From Mesorhizobium sp. M00.F.Ca.ET.216.01.1.1 (lineage in GTDB: Bacteria; Pseudomonadota; Alphaproteobacteria; Rhizobiales; Rhizobiaceae): 64,000 nucleotides of DNA. Positions 24,217-32,612 of this stretch are shown here, in pieces; position 1 is the stretch's first letter; each line of letters begins with the position of its first letter. Made by a program: the position numbers and the translations under genes. The notes below the pieces were generated by a model, which ran no database searches, was not told the origin of the DNA, and saw only the letters and a list, made by a program, of their open reading frames with translations. The DNA is taken from positions 62,001-126,000 of the forward strand of contig NZ_SADR02000019.1 in NCBI RefSeq assembly GCF_004010325.2, in the 5' to 3' direction.

Positions 24217-26510
24217 ACGATTGCTGCGCAGCCTCCTCGTTCCGCGACAAGGCTTCCGCAGCCTCGACACTGCCGAGCTTTGCCGTGCGGCCGGGCGTGA
24301 CGTTTCCGGACCGGTCGGCGGTTTCGTCGCACGCCGTCAAGGACGCCCTGCTGGCCATGGTCGGGTCCGACCATGTGCTCAACCGCTGGAGCGGCCATGA
24401 GGTGGCCACCGATCGCGTGCGCGTTGCGTTGCTTCAGGTCTACGCCGAACGCGGGCGAGCCCCGGCGATCGACGCGCTTGCGGGGCGTGCAGGGATCAGC
24501 AAGACGGCCACCCAGTCGGCTCTCGAAGAACTCCGTCGTCGCGACCTTGTCGTGCTCGACGGCGACAAGATCGTCGGTGCCTATCCCTTCACCGACCGGG
24601 ATACCGGTCACCGAGTCACACTGGATGGGCGCTCTGTGAATGCCATGTGCGCGGTCGACGCGCTCGGCATCGGCGCCATGATCGATCGCGATATCGCGAT
24701 CGCATCGCGTTGCCGCCATTGCGGCAACGCTATCCGGATCACGACGCGAGATCGCGGACGGACCGTGGCCGAGGTAGAGCCGGCGACGGCCGTCATGTGG
24801 CAAAGCGTCCGCTACGACGATGGGGGCGCTGCAGACCCGCTGTGCGCGGCCACGGCCTTCTTCTGCTCGGACGATCACCTTTCCGCGTGGCGCAGCGAGC
24901 GTTCCATGGACACACCAGCATTCCGGCTGTCGATAGAGGAAGCCTTGGAAGCTGGTCGGGCGATCTTCGGACCAAGCCTTGCCGGGGTGCGCGCCCCCGA
25001 AAATCCGGGCGACGTTACGTCGGAGGCCCGCCGCACCTTCGCTGCTTCCATCGAGACCCCATCGGGGAAGGCACCGGCCGCCGGGCGCCGGCTTGCCATG
25101 AACGGGCGCAGTGGGGATGCCCCCGATCTTGTTGTCATCGGCGCCGGCTCGGCCGGCTTCTCGGCCGCGATCACGGCCGCCGATCAGGGTGCACAAGTCG
25201 CCCTCATCGGGAGCGGCACCATCGGCGGCACCTGCGTCAATATCGGCTGTGTCCCGTCGAAAACCCTGATCCGGGCTGCCGAGACGCTCCACAATGCTCG
25301 GGCCGCGGCTCGTTTCGCCGGCATCACGGCCGAGGCCGAACTGACCGACTGGCGCGGAACCGTTCGCCAGAAGGACGCGCTCGTTTCTGGGTTACGCCAG
25401 GCCAAATACGTGGACCTACTGCCGGCCTATAACGGTATCGCGTATCGCGAGGGCGCGGCACGACTCGTAAACGGCGGTGTCGAGGTGAATGGCGCGCGCG
25501 TTCCCGCTGGCAAGATCATCATCGCGACCGGCGCGCGGCCGTCCGTTCCCGCCATTCCTGGCATCGAGACCGTGCCATATCTCACCAGTACGACCGCGCT
25601 CGACCTCGAGGAGCCGCCGCGATCGTTGCTTGTCATCGGCGGCGGCTATATCGGGGCGGAGCTCGCCCAGATGTTCGCCCGCGCCGGCGTCAAGGTGACG
25701 TTGGTGTGCCGGTCTCGCCTGCTTCCCGAGGCCGAGCCCGAGGTCGGCGAGGCATTGACTGGGTACTTCGAGGACGAAGGAATCATGGTGGTCGCCGGCA
25801 TCGCCTACCGCGCGATTCGGAAGACTGAGAGCGGTATTGCACTCACGGTCGCGCGTAACGGCCAAGACACGACGATCGACGCCGATCAGGTCCTGATCGC
25901 CACCGGGCGCACGCCCAACATCGAAGGCCTCGGGCTCGCCGCGCACGGCATCGCCGTCTCGCCGAAGGGCAGCATCATTGTCGATGACCGCATGCGCACG
26001 GCCGGGGCCGGAATCTATGCCGCCGGCGACGTCACCGGACGCGACCAGTTCGTCTACATGGCCGCCTATGGTGCCAAGCTCGCCGCGAAGAACGCTCTCA
26101 ACGGCGACAGCCTGCGTTACGACAACAGCGCTATGCCGGCCATCGTGTTCACCGACCCGCAGGTGGCGAGCGTAGGCTTGACCGAGGCCGCGGCACAGGC
26201 GGCCGGGCGTGCCGTTCGCGCCTCGACGATTGGTCTCGACCAGGTGCCCCGCGCACTTGCCGCCCGCGACACCCGTGGGCTCATCAAGCTCGTGGCCGAC
26301 GCCAACAATGGTCGACTGCTCGGCGCGCACATTCTCGCGCCGGAAGGCGCCGACAGTATCCAGACCGCAGTGCTCGCGATCCGGCAGGGCCTCACCGTTG
26401 AAGACCTTGCCGAGACAATCTTTCCGTATCTCACCACAGTCGAGGGCCTGAAGCTCGCGGCGTTGTCGTTCGAGAAAGACGTGGCGAAACTCTCATGCTG
26501 CGCCGGCTAG
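24213..26510 (+). CDS. merBA: Fused organomercurial lyase-mercuric reductase (MerB-MerA)
   Basis: 765 residues in one uninterrupted frame. Residues about 30-255 are MerB: the catalytic C-x-x-D is MCAVD (Cys146, Asp149) and the second cysteine is in DPLCAATAFF (Cys211). A linker of about 50 residues leads to MerA from residue 305: FAD motif VVIGAGSAG, redox pair GTCVNIGC (Cys341, Cys346), NADPH motif VIGGGYIGAE, and the C-terminal vicinal pair SCCAG. MerB would cleave the C-Hg bond and pass Hg(II) directly to MerA for reduction to Hg(0). The usual NmerA domain is replaced by MerB. A CC pair also sits at residues 4-5. Fusions annotated MerBA are known. Confidence 0.93.
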   Translation: MNDCCAASSFRDKASAASTLPSFAVRPGVTFPDRSAVSSHAVKDALLAMVGSDHVLNRWSGHEVATDRVRVALLQVYAERGRAPAIDALAGRAGISKTATQSALEELRRRDLVVLDGDKIVGAYPFTDRDTGHRVTLDGRSVNAMCAVDALGIGAMIDRDIAIASRCRHCGNAIRITTRDRGRTVAEVEPATAVMWQSVRYDDGGAADPLCAATAFFCSDDHLSAWRSERSMDTPAFRLSIEEALEAGRAIFGPSLAGVRAPENPGDVTSEARRTFAASIETPSGKAPAAGRRLAMNGRSGDAPDLVVIGAGSAGFSAAITAADQGAQVALIGSGTIGGTCVNIGCVPSKTLIRAAETLHNARAAARFAGITAEAELTDWRGTVRQKDALVSGLRQAKYVDLLPAYNGIAYREGAARLVNGGVEVNGARVPAGKIIIATGARPSVPAIPGIETVPYLTSTTALDLEEPPRSLLVIGGGYIGAELAQMFARAGVKVTLVCRSRLLPEAEPEVGEALTGYFEDEGIMVVAGIAYRAIRKTESGIALTVARNGQDTTIDADQVLIATGRTPNIEGLGLAAHGIAVSPKGSIIVDDRMRTAGAGIYAAGDVTGRDQFVYMAAYGAKLAAKNALNGDSLRYDNSAMPAIVFTDPQVASVGLTEAAAQAAGRAVRASTIGLDQVPRALAARDTRGLIKLVADANNGRLLGAHILAPEGADSIQTAVLAIRQGLTVEDLAETIFPYLTTVEGLKLAALSFEKDVAKLSCCAG

Positions 26511-26995
26511 ATCAGCGCTCCAGCCGCCCGAACGGCAACGGTTGTGTTTGGCCGCTTAACACGCTCGACGGCCCGGGATTTGCCGTTCGTGAGACCGCCT
26601 GTTGCGCGTCCGCCAAGAATCCGACTGAGCCGAACCGGTGGGCAGGGCTTTGCCTTACGCTCGAAGGAAGCTACCAAGTGGAGTTGGGACGCACGCGGCT
26701 CACTTGCGGTCCGGCGTCGCTGATTGTCCTTCCGCCCCGCCAAGCGTACGGCGGGCGCGTCTCGTGCGAGGGTAGCCACTGCCTAACAATGGCCATCGAC
26801 CCTGAGATGTTGAGCGCCAGCGACACTTCATCGATTTCCACGATTGAACGCAGCGCGTCGTGCGATCCGGTGTGGACGATGGTCGCGATGGCGGTGAGTG
26901 TCATGACGATCTTCTTCAATTCGCTGTGGGGTCGCCCATCGCTGTTCTTCCAGGCGATCCTGAGCGTTGGCAAGCCGGCGGAGCAAAACCTGTGA
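26495..26995 (+). CDS. Chimeric ORF: AraC-type sensor-like start, membrane-segment end
   Basis: 166 residues beginning 16 bp inside merBA in another frame. Residues about 28-105 resemble the cupin-like N-terminal sensor of AraC regulators (GFAVRETACCASAKNPTEPN, GSYQVELGRTRL, SLIVLPPRQAY). No helix-turn-helix follows. From about residue 125 it becomes hydrophobic (VAMAVSVMTIFFNSLWGRP), like the last segment of a metal transporter; that resemblance is vague. The likeliest reading is two truncated genes joined by deletion. It overlaps the next gene by 4 bp (GTGA). Confidence 0.45.
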   Translation: MLRRLDQRSSRPNGNGCVWPLNTLDGPGFAVRETACCASAKNPTEPNRWAGLCLTLEGSYQVELGRTRLTCGPASLIVLPPRQAYGGRVSCEGSHCLTMAIDPEMLSASDTSSISTIERSASCDPVWTMVAMAVSVMTIFFNSLWGRPSLFFQAILSVGKPAEQNL

Positions 26996-27711
26996 TCGAC
27001 CTCGAGCAGTTGATGCAGGAGATTACGGTTCTCACGCCTTTCTCAGTGGGCGTGGTTGCTCTTGCAGGCCTCGTCGTCGGGATTGCGCCGAGCTCGTTTC
27101 CATTGATTTCGGTCGCGGCGGGCCTGGCGGCGGGCAAGAGCTCGGCAGCAGACGGTGGGAGGCGCCTTGAAGGGCTTTGGCGTTCAGCGGGCTTCGCGCT
27201 CGGTATCGTCACGGTCGACGCGGTGCTCGGCGCCCTCTTTGGCATTGCGGGATTCGCGGTGCTGCGCGTTCTGGTCCATTACCTGGCACTCGCCTACGCC
27301 CTGCTCGCAGTCGCCCTCTTTGCGGCTGCCCTTGCCTTGCTGCGTGTCATCCACATCGTCATTCCCGTCCTAACCCCATCGCCAAAGCTTACTCGAACCT
27401 TTTTTGACAGCTATCTGCTAGGACTTCCGTTCGGTTTGTCGACCTGCCCGGCCTGCACGCCGCTCCTGCTTCCGGTCGTGGCTGTGGCAGCCGGGACGAC
27501 CAGCCCACTGTTGGGAGCCGTCTTCATGGCCACCTTTGGGCTTGCTCGCAGCATACCAATCGTGGTGGCCGGCGCGGTAACCGGGAGTCTGGTGAATCTG
27601 CGCCACACGCGTCAACTCACCCGATGGGTTGAGCGCGGTGGTGGTGTGCTCATGCTCGGTGCCGCGGCATATTTTGCCTACCAGGCCGCTTTCTATGCGG
27701 GATGGCTCTGA
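26992..27711 (+). CDS. CcdA/DsbD-like membrane thiol-electron transporter
   Basis: 239 residues and six hydrophobic segments. The pattern IAPSSFPLISVAAGLAAG near residue 30 and LPFGLSTCPACTPLLLPVVA near residue 145 matches the two internally repeated PCxxP-like motifs of CcdA/DsbD membrane domains. The first copy lacks its cysteine (APSSFP), and the second has CPAC. A functional two-cysteine relay would need partner thiols, so the mechanism may be altered. GTG start at 26992 overlaps the previous stop; ATG at 27013 is the alternative. Its place after merBA suggests a link to thiol or metal stress. Confidence 0.75.
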   Translation: MIDLEQLMQEITVLTPFSVGVVALAGLVVGIAPSSFPLISVAAGLAAGKSSAADGGRRLEGLWRSAGFALGIVTVDAVLGALFGIAGFAVLRVLVHYLALAYALLAVALFAAALALLRVIHIVIPVLTPSPKLTRTFFDSYLLGLPFGLSTCPACTPLLLPVVAVAAGTTSPLLGAVFMATFGLARSIPIVVAGAVTGSLVNLRHTRQLTRWVERGGGVLMLGAAAYFAYQAAFYAGWL

Positions 27712-27839
27712 CCTATGAGGCTACTCTCGATCAGTGGTCGTCGCCATCCGACCACGGCGATATCAAGATACTGAGCTTTCTCGGCACCGCGAATGCAAAG
27801 GCGAGCACCGGCCCGGTGCCAAAGCAATGGAGGCGGTCC

Positions 27840-28349
27840 ATGGAGAATCGCTATGTTCTGACCAATGCTGCCCGGCAAGGCGATCGCCACGCGCTGGAGC
27901 GCCTCCTCGCCATCAGTCAACCTGACATTCGACGCTACGCGCAGTCGCAATGTACCGGGGCGGGCGATGCCGACGATGCCGTCCAGGAAACGCTCTGGCT
28001 GGTCTATCAGCGCATCGGCGCCTTGCGCACCGTCACATCGTTTTCAGCTTGGGTGTTCGCGATCGTCCGGCGCGAGTGCCATCGCATGTGGCGACGGATG
28101 AATGGCCAAACGGAGCTGCCGCCGGACGACCCGCCAAGCTTCGTTTACCGGCCAGACCCGGAATTGCGCCAGGACCTCATCGCGGCGATCCACTCCCTGC
28201 CGGACAAGTACCGCGATGTGATCGTGCTGCGGGATATCCAGGAATTCTCGATCGGAGAGATCTCCGTGGAGCTGCGGCTGACGCGCGAGGCCGTCAAAAG
28301 CCGCATCCACCGGGCCAGGCTGATGATCCGAGAATATCTGGAGGACTAG
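27840..28349 (+). CDS. ECF-family RNA polymerase sigma factor
   Basis: 169 residues. Region 2 is visible (GDADDAVQETLWLVYQRIG, residues about 40-58, then FSAWVFAIVRRECHRMWRR), and region 4 near the end (LPDKYRDVIVLRDIQEFSI, then TREAVKSRIHRARLMIREYL). The ATG at 27840 has GGAGG 6 bp before it. No anti-sigma gene follows. The downstream gene is a secreted DUF3179 protein 192 bp away, which could be a target. The intervening 190 bases hold only a 27-codon frame without support. Confidence 0.88.
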   Translation: MENRYVLTNAARQGDRHALERLLAISQPDIRRYAQSQCTGAGDADDAVQETLWLVYQRIGALRTVTSFSAWVFAIVRRECHRMWRRMNGQTELPPDDPPSFVYRPDPELRQDLIAAIHSLPDKYRDVIVLRDIQEFSIGEISVELRLTREAVKSRIHRARLMIREYLED

Positions 28350-28541
28350 AAAGATCGCGAAATGGAGAACGCCCCGTAGCGGCAGGTCTCCGTCAGCGAC
28401 GGGATGGACCACCGAGATGCGGTTCAGGGAATCGTCCGTCTTCGCCTGAAAGACGCGGTCGGCACCGTAACCATTGCGATCATCTGAGCGAATCTTTTGT
28501 CAGGCGAGCGCAACTAATCGAGCGTCCGCCCGGAGGAGAAA

Positions 28542-29540
28542 ATGGTGATCGGTCTTTTTCGGCTGGCCGCTTTTGCGGCTGCGGTGCTCATGATGGCGCC
28601 CGACCTGCATGCGCAAACCTCGCTCGCGCAGCAATGGCGGCATGAATGGCCACAAACGGATTTCTCGCACGCCCTTGTCGATCTTTCGGAGATCAGTTCC
28701 GGTGGACCGCCGAAAGACGGCATCCCGTCGATCGACCAACCGAAATTCGTTTCGGTCAACGAAATGAACAGTCTCGCGCCAAAGGAACCTGTTCTTTCCC
28801 TCATTATCGACAACGACGCTCGTGCCTATCCGCTGCGCGTGATGATCTGGCATGAAATCGTCAATGACGTGGTCGTCGGCATGCCGGTGCTTATAACCTA
28901 TTGCCCGCTGTGCAATACGGGGATCGTCTTCATCCGGCGCCTGGAGGACGACCGTGTCCTTGATTTCGGCACGACCGGCAAGCTGCGCAACTCTGATCTC
29001 GTCATGTATGATCGCCAGACGGAAAGCTGGTGGCAGCAGTTCGGCGGCGAAGCGATCGTCGGCGACCTTGTTGGCCACAAGCTGAAAATGCTGCCCTCGC
29101 GTCTGGAATCCTGGGCAAGCTTTCGCGAGCGGGCGCCAAAGGGCCGTGTCCTTGTGCCGAACGACCCTGCGCTTCGCTCCTACGGAACCAATCCCTATGT
29201 CGGCTATGACCAGACGACACGGCCGTTCCTGTTCTCCGGCAGGCTGCCACACAAAGTGCCCGCGATGATGCGCGTCGTGGCCGTGGGAAAGGAGGCTTGG
29301 ACGTTGCCGCTACTGCGTGCCAAGGGCATGATCGTGTCGGGCGACCTCACCATACGCTGGCGCGCCGGGCAGGTCTCCGCGCTCGATGCCGCCGACATCA
29401 CCCAAGGCGCCGACGTCGGCAATGTCATCGTCCAGCGACTGGGCAAGGACGTGCCGCACACCATCCCCTTTGCTTTTGCCTTCTTCGCCTTCGAGCCAGA
29501 TGGCGTCCTTTACACAGAGAACGGACCGGTCCGACAATAG
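28542..29540 (+). CDS. DUF3179-domain exported protein
   Basis: 332 residues with a signal peptide (cleavage near DLHAQ, residue 25). The DUF3179 core shows RVMIWHEIVNDVVVGMPVL, then ITYCPLCNTGIVF (a CPLC pair near residue 125) and GTTGKLRNSDLVMYDRQTE, SWWQQFGGEA. The family is common in environmental bacteria and its biochemistry is not established; the CPLC pair could be redox-active or metal-binding. GGAGGAG precedes the ATG. It follows an ECF sigma factor gene and a CcdA-like gene, so a shared envelope-stress role is plausible. Confidence 0.82.
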   Translation: MVIGLFRLAAFAAAVLMMAPDLHAQTSLAQQWRHEWPQTDFSHALVDLSEISSGGPPKDGIPSIDQPKFVSVNEMNSLAPKEPVLSLIIDNDARAYPLRVMIWHEIVNDVVVGMPVLITYCPLCNTGIVFIRRLEDDRVLDFGTTGKLRNSDLVMYDRQTESWWQQFGGEAIVGDLVGHKLKMLPSRLESWASFRERAPKGRVLVPNDPALRSYGTNPYVGYDQTTRPFLFSGRLPHKVPAMMRVVAVGKEAWTLPLLRAKGMIVSGDLTIRWRAGQVSALDAADITQGADVGNVIVQRLGKDVPHTIPFAFAFFAFEPDGVLYTENGPVRQ

Positions 29541-29614
29541 AATGATCTCGGGAAGGCCGAAGCCTGGCTTTCGGCTGGATCACCGCATCGGAACCGGCGC
29601 AGACTGACGCCCGA

Positions 29615-30317
29615 TCAACCGAGCCGATCGGCTGATCCATCGGCATAGCAAACGGGCTGCCGGGCATGCCGCGTAAACGCGATGAGGTCGATGGGATCAG
29701 CCACGCCCTCGATGGCGGCGGGGCAATTGCTCGACGGCGCCCAGTGGCGTGAAACTTTATGCGATCGCGAGATCGTAAGTCTGTCGTGCTACGAGCGCCG
29801 GCACACCGTCCTGCTTGGTGGCTTTCTCAAGCTTTGCCACAAGATTCACCACCTCGCCGATAACGGTCTATTCAAGCCGCGTCTCGTGGCCGATCACGCC
29901 GAACACGACCTCTCCGGCGGCTCCGGCCATGCCGATTGCAAGCGCCGGAAGCCCGCTTTCCCGCCGCTCGGCCCGCCGGGCTTGCGTAACGGCAATGAGC
30001 GCCTCGATCGCGCAGCAAAGGTCAGCGGCATAATTTGTGGTCGGCGCGACGGCACCGAAGCTCGCGAGGATCCCATCGCCGAGATATTTGTCGATGCTCC
30101 CGTGATGGCGTTCGATCACCGGCACGAGCCGCGAATGATATTCGCCAAGGAGCCCCATGAGTTCGCCCGGCGGCAAATCGTGCGAGAGCAGCGTGAAGCC
30201 GCGCAAATCGATAGCCAGGATAGCCGCATCGCGCCGCACGCCCTGACCTTTGACGGGCTCGAACTGAGCGTGGCGGAGCTGGTCGGCGGCGCTTTCCAGT
30301 GTTTCTGCAACAGACAT
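29615..30317 (-). pseudogene. Class III adenylate/guanylate cyclase, interrupted
   Basis: From the ATG at 30317 the cyclase homology domain reads DAAILAIDLRGFTLLSHDL, GSIDKYLGDGILASFG and AGEVVFGVIGHETRLE, then an in-frame TAG at 29868-29870 where a tyrosine (E-Y-TVIGE) is normal. The same frame continues as TVIGEVVNLVAKLEKATKQ to a TAA. A shifted frame ends as VADPIDLIAFTRHAR before a stop at 29615. The metal-binding aspartates (IDLRGF, GDG) are intact, so damage is recent. Sensor domains usually upstream are missing. Confidence 0.72.
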
Positions 30318-30397
30318 CGTCTCGGATCGCCTTCATTCAGAGCTATTTTTCTCCTCCTTCCCGGGAATCAAATCGGCTCTCCGTTCAAGGTCCACTC

Positions 30398-30754
30398 TCA
30401 TGCAGCAGGAACCTGTCGGGTAAGCATTTCCAGATGCTCCCTGCAGATCGTCTCGACGAGGCCATGCAGGACTGAGGTCCGCTCACCAAGCCATTCCAAC
30501 GCCTCGACGCTGATCTGATAGTGCTCGGAATATCTTGCCTTCACGTAGGCCTCGTTCAGCGTGTTGAACCAGGCGCGAAAGCGCTGCTGGTCGCGCGGCC
30601 AGGCTTCGGTCAGCCGCCGGTCATGCTCCTCCGCCAGAGTGCGAAGAAAGTTCAGGTTGTGCGATGGAGGGCTATAGCTTGTAAGGGTCAGCAGGAAAGT
30701 CGAATAAGACTGCTCGATCGCTTGATGGAGAAGGAATGCAGCCTCCTTAAGCAT
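30398..30754 (-). CDS. HEPN-domain protein fragment
   Basis: 118 residues that match the C-terminal HEPN half of larger nucleotidyltransferase-HEPN proteins: KEAAFLLHQAIEQSYSTFLL, SHNLNFLRTLAEEHD, ARYSEHYQISVEALEWL. The N-terminal nucleotidyltransferase part is absent, and the RxxxxH ribonuclease motif is not clearly present. It has an ATG start (30754) and is uninterrupted, so a short protein may be made. A truncated remnant is at least as likely as a stand-alone functional HEPN. Confidence 0.6.
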   Translation of the reverse strand: MLKEAAFLLHQAIEQSYSTFLLTLTSYSPPSHNLNFLRTLAEEHDRRLTEAWPRDQQRFRAWFNTLNEAYVKARYSEHYQISVEALEWLGERTSVLHGLVETICREHLEMLTRQVPAA

Positions 30755-30822
30755 ACCTTCTGCTAGTCTAAGTCTAGATTGTCGTCAGGGATTGTTCGAC
30801 CGCTTTGCCGCCGCAGATTTGC

Positions 30823-31719
30823 TCAGCTTCTAAAATAGACTTCCCGGTCGATGTCCGCGAGCAAACCGGACCGGGTGGGTTGCCAACCAAGCGCTCCCTC
30901 CGTCCGCTCGCCGGACGCCTGGCAGTCCAGCATCGCAAAATGAGCGAACCAGCCGAAATGAGCCTTGGCCTCATTGGGCGCGAGAGCGACAAGAGGGACG
31001 TTCAGGCGCCGGGCGACAACCTCGGCGATGCGGCGGAATGGAACCCCGCTTTCCGCGACGGCGTGATACCGCACGCCCGAGGCGCCCTTTTCGAGCGCCA
31101 GCCGGAACGCCCGCGCCGCATCAAGCCTATGCACCGCGGGCCAACGGTTCTCCCGGTCGCTCGGATAGGCGGAGAGACCCGTCTCACGCGCGATCCGGAT
31201 CAGGATGGGCACGAAGCCGTGGTCGCCGTCCCCGTGCACCGACGGCGGCAGGCGGACCACAGCGACTTTCCCGCCGCGCGCTGCCACCGCGGCCGCGGTC
31301 CGCTCGGTGGCGACGCGCGGGTTGGGCGTCTCCGCCGGCGGCAGGTCGTCCTCGCTCACCACGCGGTCGCGGCCGGCGAGCAACCCGATGGCCGACGTCA
31401 CGACCAGCAGCCGGTCCGTGCCGGCGAGCGCCGCGCCGAGCGTCTCGATTGCGCGCCGGTCCAGCTCGCAGTTCTCGGCAAAGCGCGAGAAGTCGTGGTT
31501 GAAGGCGGTGTGGATCACCGCATCTGCCCCCGCCGCGCCGCTGCGCAGGCTTTCCGGATCGCCGAGATCGCCGTGGTGGACCTCGGCCCCGATCGCGGGC
31601 AGCGAAGCCGGCGCCGCGTCCGAGCGGGCAAGGCCGATGACCTCGTGCCCCGCACCGAGCAGTTCCTCGACGACGGCGGAGCCTATGAACCCGCTCGCGC
31701 CGGTGACAAAAACCCTCAT
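30823..31719 (-). CDS. NAD(P)-dependent epimerase/reductase (extended SDR type)
   Basis: 298 residues from the ATG at 31719, with CAGGAG before it. The NAD(P)-binding motif is MRVFVTGASGFIG (TGxxGFIG). Later elements include GDLGDPESLRSG, the strand LLVVTSAIGLLAG and VRLPPSVHGDGDHGFVP. The classical YxxxK pair is not evident where expected; the sequence has NPRVATERTAAAVAARGGK. It resembles the atypical SDRs annotated as NAD-dependent epimerase/dehydratase. It ends an apparent two-gene minus-strand operon with the next SDR, 22 bp apart. Confidence 0.85.
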   Translation of the reverse strand: MRVFVTGASGFIGSAVVEELLGAGHEVIGLARSDAAPASLPAIGAEVHHGDLGDPESLRSGAAGADAVIHTAFNHDFSRFAENCELDRRAIETLGAALAGTDRLLVVTSAIGLLAGRDRVVSEDDLPPAETPNPRVATERTAAAVAARGGKVAVVRLPPSVHGDGDHGFVPILIRIARETGLSAYPSDRENRWPAVHRLDAARAFRLALEKGASGVRYHAVAESGVPFRRIAEVVARRLNVPLVALAPNEAKAHFGWFAHFAMLDCQASGERTEGALGWQPTRSGLLADIDREVYFRS

Positions 31720-31741
31720 TCTCCTGTCCAATCCTCTCACA

Positions 31742-32467
31742 TCACATGCTGACGGTCGGGTTGACGACGACCTCGCTGACGTCGACATCCGCCGGCTGCC
31801 CGATCGCGAACCGGATCGCGCGGGCGACGGCATCGGCGCCGACCATCCCGGCCGCCCGGAAGGCCGCGACCCGTTCCTGCGTCATCGGATCCGTGATCGT
31901 GTCGGCGAGCTCGGATTCGGTTGCACCGGGCGAAATAATGGTCGCGCGAATATTGCGGTGCTCTTGCCTGATGCCGTCAGTGATCGCCCAGACCGCGTAT
32001 TTTGTCGCGCAATAGACCGCGGCCGCCGGCACGACGCGGTGCGCCGCGATCGAGGCGACGTTGACGATTTGGCCCGATCCGCGCGCCTGGAAGTGCGGCA
32101 GCACGGCCGCGATCCCGTTGAGCACCCCGCGGATGTTGACGTCGATCATCCAATCCCACTGCTCCACGAGCAGCGCGGCAAGCGGCGAGAGCGGCATCAC
32201 GCCGGCGTTGTTGACGAGCACGTCGATGCGCCCGAACCGTTCCTCGGCCGCTGCCGCGAAAGCCGCGAAGCCTTCCCGCTCGGTCACATCGAGCCGCGCC
32301 CACCCGACGTTGTCGCCCAATTCCCGTGCCAGCGCCTCCAGCCGCTCGACGCGCCTTGCGCCGATCATCACTTTCGCGCCCGCAGCCGCCAGTTCGCGCG
32401 CGGTCGCCTCGCCGATCCCGCTCGATGCCCCACTGATCAGCACCACCTTGTCTGAAATGTCGTCCAT
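31742..32467 (-). CDS. Short-chain dehydrogenase/reductase
   Basis: 241 residues, full length for a classical SDR. Motifs: cofactor loop VLISGASSGIGEATA (TGxxxGxG variant SGASSGIG) near residue 10, NNAG near 86, the catalytic serine in VNVASIAAH near 137, and YCATK (Tyr and Lys of YxxxK) near 150. Substrate unknown. The AraC gene starts divergently 145 bp away and probably controls this gene and the epimerase-like gene behind it. Confidence 0.92.
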   Translation of the reverse strand: MDDISDKVVLISGASSGIGEATARELAAAGAKVMIGARRVERLEALARELGDNVGWARLDVTEREGFAAFAAAAEERFGRIDVLVNNAGVMPLSPLAALLVEQWDWMIDVNIRGVLNGIAAVLPHFQARGSGQIVNVASIAAHRVVPAAAVYCATKYAVWAITDGIRQEHRNIRATIISPGATESELADTITDPMTQERVAAFRAAGMVGADAVARAIRFAIGQPADVDVSEVVVNPTVSM

Positions 32468-32612
32468 TGCTGCGCTCCTTTTCGGTTCTCCGCCATTGTG
32501 GTGCGCGTCGGCGCCGAACCGCTAGACTGATGCGCCGCGATTATTGCCCAATCCTCCAGGAGGCGCGGATTTCGCCTTGTCGCCCTCCCGCGCGCGTGCG
32601 ACGGTCCAACCC

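Noticed and set aside
24192..25292. Minus-strand open frames opposite merBA
   Set aside because: Antisense to a protein with complete catalytic motifs; no start signal or family.
30805..32455. Plus-strand frames across the two SDR genes
   Set aside because: Arginine/serine-rich shadows of two well-formed dehydrogenases.
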